Assembly: GCA_021647345.1 (NCBI GenBank)
Contig: JAKIUX010000037.1
Coordinates: 1-7,306 of the forward strand
Source: Hydrogenimonas sp.
GTDB taxonomy: Bacteria; Campylobacterota; Campylobacteria; Campylobacterales; Hydrogenimonadaceae
Direction of reading: 5' to 3'
DNA: 7,306 nt
Each line of letters opens with the position of its first letter. The stretch's first letter is position 1. The notes beneath the pieces were generated by a model. That model made no database searches. It was not told where the DNA came from and saw nothing but the letters and a program-made list of their open reading frames with translations. Positions 6,172 to 7,306 of this stretch are shown piece after piece. A program made the position numbers and the translations under genes.

Positions 6172-7167
6172 ATGGGAGTTAAAGTTGCGGTCAACGGAAC
6201 GGGACGAATAGGCCTTTGTGTCATAAAAATTGTTATGGAGCGGGATGATATGGAGCTTGTAGCCATAAACAGTACCGCGAAACCGGATATGCTCGAGTAT
6301 CTTCTTAAATATGACACAGTGCATCGCGGTATAGATGCCAAGGTTATAGACGAAGAGACTATAGAGATAGGCGGTAAACGAGTAAAGATGTTCAGCGAAA
6401 GAGATATAAGCAAGCTCGATTTTGGCTCTACCGGTGCGGAGGTCGTTGCGGAATGTACAGGTGTCTTTTTAACAAGCGAGAGTGCCGGTAAACATATCAA
6501 AGGCAGCGTGAAAAAGGTGGTTTTGAGCGCGCCTGCTAAAGATAATACGCCTACATTCGTTATGAATATAAATACAGACTCCTACAATGGCGAGGCGATA
6601 GTTTCAAACGCAAGCTGTACTACGAACGCTCTTGCGCCTGTCTGTAAAGTTCTCGATGATGCTTTTGGAATCGAGAACGGTTTGATGACTACGGTTCACT
6701 CCTATACAAACGATCAGAATCTGCTCGACGTAAAACATAAAAAAGATTTCAGAAGAGCAAGAGCCGCGGCTATGAATATGATACCCACATCTACAGGTGC
6801 CGCCAAGGCGATAGGTCTTGTGATGCCCCATCTAAAAGGGAATTTAAACGGTTTTGCCATGCGTGTACCCACTGCCGATGTATCGGTTGTAGATCTTACA
6901 GTCAATCTTAAAAAAGATATCTGCGTAGAGAGTATAAACGAAGCTTTCGTCAACGCTTCGAAAGAGGCCTTTTGTGGTCTGATTGAGATAGATAACGACA
7001 AGAGAGTTTCAAGCGACTTTATAGGCTCAACGTATAGCTGCACATTCGTTCCGGATCTTACACGGGTCGTAGGTGAACGGACCGCTAAAGTGATAGCGTG
7101 GTACGATAACGAGTGGGGCTACAGCTGTCGAATGGCAGATATGATGAAGTTTGTAGTTACAGCTTGA
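6172..7167 (+). CDS. gap: Type I glyceraldehyde-3-phosphate dehydrogenase, possibly NADP-using
   Basis: The enzyme interconverts glyceraldehyde 3-phosphate and 1,3-bisphosphoglycerate in glycolysis or gluconeogenesis, using NAD(P). Its 331 residues are the normal length. An N-terminal Rossmann domain begins VKVAVNGTGRIG. The catalytic motif SNASCTTN gives Cys149, and His176 sits in TTVHSYTN. RRARAAAMNMIPTSTGAAKA forms the end of the S-loop and the phosphate site. WYDNEWGYS at 310-318 closes the cofactor pocket. Two positions that discriminate NAD from NADP differ from the classic NAD type: the acidic residue after AIN is Ser34, and the S-loop reads DVKHKKD where NAD enzymes have DxPHKD. The fingerprint also reads GTGRIGL rather than GFGRIGR. 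The start is supported by AAGGAGAG 3 nt upstream. It lies 25 nt after ackA. Direction and cofactor are inferences; the family assignment is secure. Confidence 0.96.
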   Translation: MGVKVAVNGTGRIGLCVIKIVMERDDMELVAINSTAKPDMLEYLLKYDTVHRGIDAKVIDEETIEIGGKRVKMFSERDISKLDFGSTGAEVVAECTGVFLTSESAGKHIKGSVKKVVLSAPAKDNTPTFVMNINTDSYNGEAIVSNASCTTNALAPVCKVLDDAFGIENGLMTTVHSYTNDQNLLDVKHKKDFRRARAAAMNMIPTSTGAAKAIGLVMPHLKGNLNGFAMRVPTADVSVVDLTVNLKKDICVESINEAFVNASKEAFCGLIEIDNDKRVSSDFIGSTYSCTFVPDLTRVVGERTAKVIAWYDNEWGYSCRMADMMKFVVTA

Positions 7168-7201
7168 GATAAAGAGCACAGGCATCCTATAGCTTAAAAG
7201 A

Positions 7202-7210
7202 TGTTACAAT
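7202..7210 (+). promoter_or_regulatory. Extended -10 (TGTTACAAT) upstream of the right-edge gene
   Basis: This site is identical over nine bases to the distal promoter at 1401-1409. It predicts transcription from about 7217 and a leader of about 49 nt before the ATG at 7266. No convincing -35 is seen. The 98-bp gap/right-edge intergenic region holds no hairpin followed by a T-run, so I see no intrinsic terminator for gap. Confidence 0.5.
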
Positions 7211-7265
7211 AAGGGGAAGAATTAGTGGGCTTAGGGACGCTACGATATGAAAAGAGGAGCTGCTA

Positions 7266-7306
7266 ATGGATGTAACTTTTGATATGTTTGTTGAGACAGA
7301 GGTTCC
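7266..7306 (+). CDS. Unidentified gene, first 13 complete codons only
   Basis: ATG at 7266 is preceded by AGAGGAG at 7253-7259 with a 6-nt spacer, a strong ribosome binding site, and lies downstream of an extended -10 at 7202-7210. The visible peptide is MDVTFDMFVETEV, continuing off the right edge. It is too short to recognise and shows no signal peptide character. The same strand and close spacing to gap would also allow co-transcription. Confidence 0.6.
   Translation, partial: MDVTFDMFVETEV

Noticed and set aside
6714..7043. A 109-codon minus-strand frame inside gap
   Set aside because: It is antisense to conserved GAPDH catalytic-domain sequence and lacks a plausible ribosome binding site or recognisable domain.
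7168..7200. Possible intrinsic terminator after gap
   Set aside because: Only weak short complementarity is present and no T-run follows it.
7211..7237. G-rich runs (GGGG, GGG, GGG) that hinted at a G-quadruplex or riboswitch leader
   Set aside because: There are only three G-runs with uneven loops, and I could not find a stable complementary fold or a known riboswitch core.
7247..7282. An 11-codon frame (MKRGAANGCNF) overlapping the start of the right-edge gene, possibly a leader peptide
   Set aside because: An AGGGA lies 9 nt upstream, but the frame is very short, has no regulatory codon run, and its AAAAGAGGAG is better explained as the ribosome binding site for the ATG at 7266.

Overview
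The window reads as chromosomal DNA of a Campylobacterota (epsilonproteobacterial) organism. This is inferred from three things: a cytoplasmic PAS-type histidine kinase resembling flagellar FlgS, extended -10 promoters of the form TGnTAnAAT without recognisable -35 boxes, and coding sequence rich in AGA/AGG and ATA codons. No rRNA, species marker, mobile element or CRISPR array is present, so the genus is not resolved.

Left block (minus strand, 1-1360). A protein resembling the DUF234 / PD-(D/E)XK-like family is followed, with a 4-base ATGA overlap, by the first 157 codons of flgS, which runs off the left edge. The first gene has no ATG, GTG or TTG in the open frame ahead of its conserved N-terminal region. 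A perfect AGGAGG lies 7 nt from an ATA codon, which is the best start.

Centre (1361-1439). This 79-bp divergent control region holds an extended -10 for the left block and two extended -10 elements for the right block. The two rightward elements form an 11/12 direct repeat with a 24-bp period.

Right block (plus strand, 1440-7167). The order is a CYTH-CHAD protein (triphosphate-tunnel domain plus polyphosphate-associated helical domain), phosphate acetyltransferase (pta), acetate kinase (ackA) and a type I glyceraldehyde-3-phosphate dehydrogenase (gap). Spacing is 10 nt, then a 4-nt overlap, then 25 nt, so the genes are probably co-transcribed; gap also has a TATAAT across the ackA stop codon. 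Pta and AckA interconvert acetyl-CoA, acetyl phosphate and acetate, making ATP in the acetate-forming direction. GAPDH handles another acyl phosphate, 1,3-bisphosphoglycerate. The CYTH-CHAD protein adds a likely polyphosphate or triphosphate link, so the block has a common theme of high-energy phosphate compounds.

Right edge (7168-7306). A short intergenic region with an extended -10 and a good ribosome binding site leads into a gene cut after 13 complete codons. The main points for a second look are the ATA start, the SD-less and possibly leaderless CYTH-CHAD gene, the nuclease-like gene coupled to flgS, and GAPDH residues that suggest NADP use. I see no clearly new defence or mobile system here.
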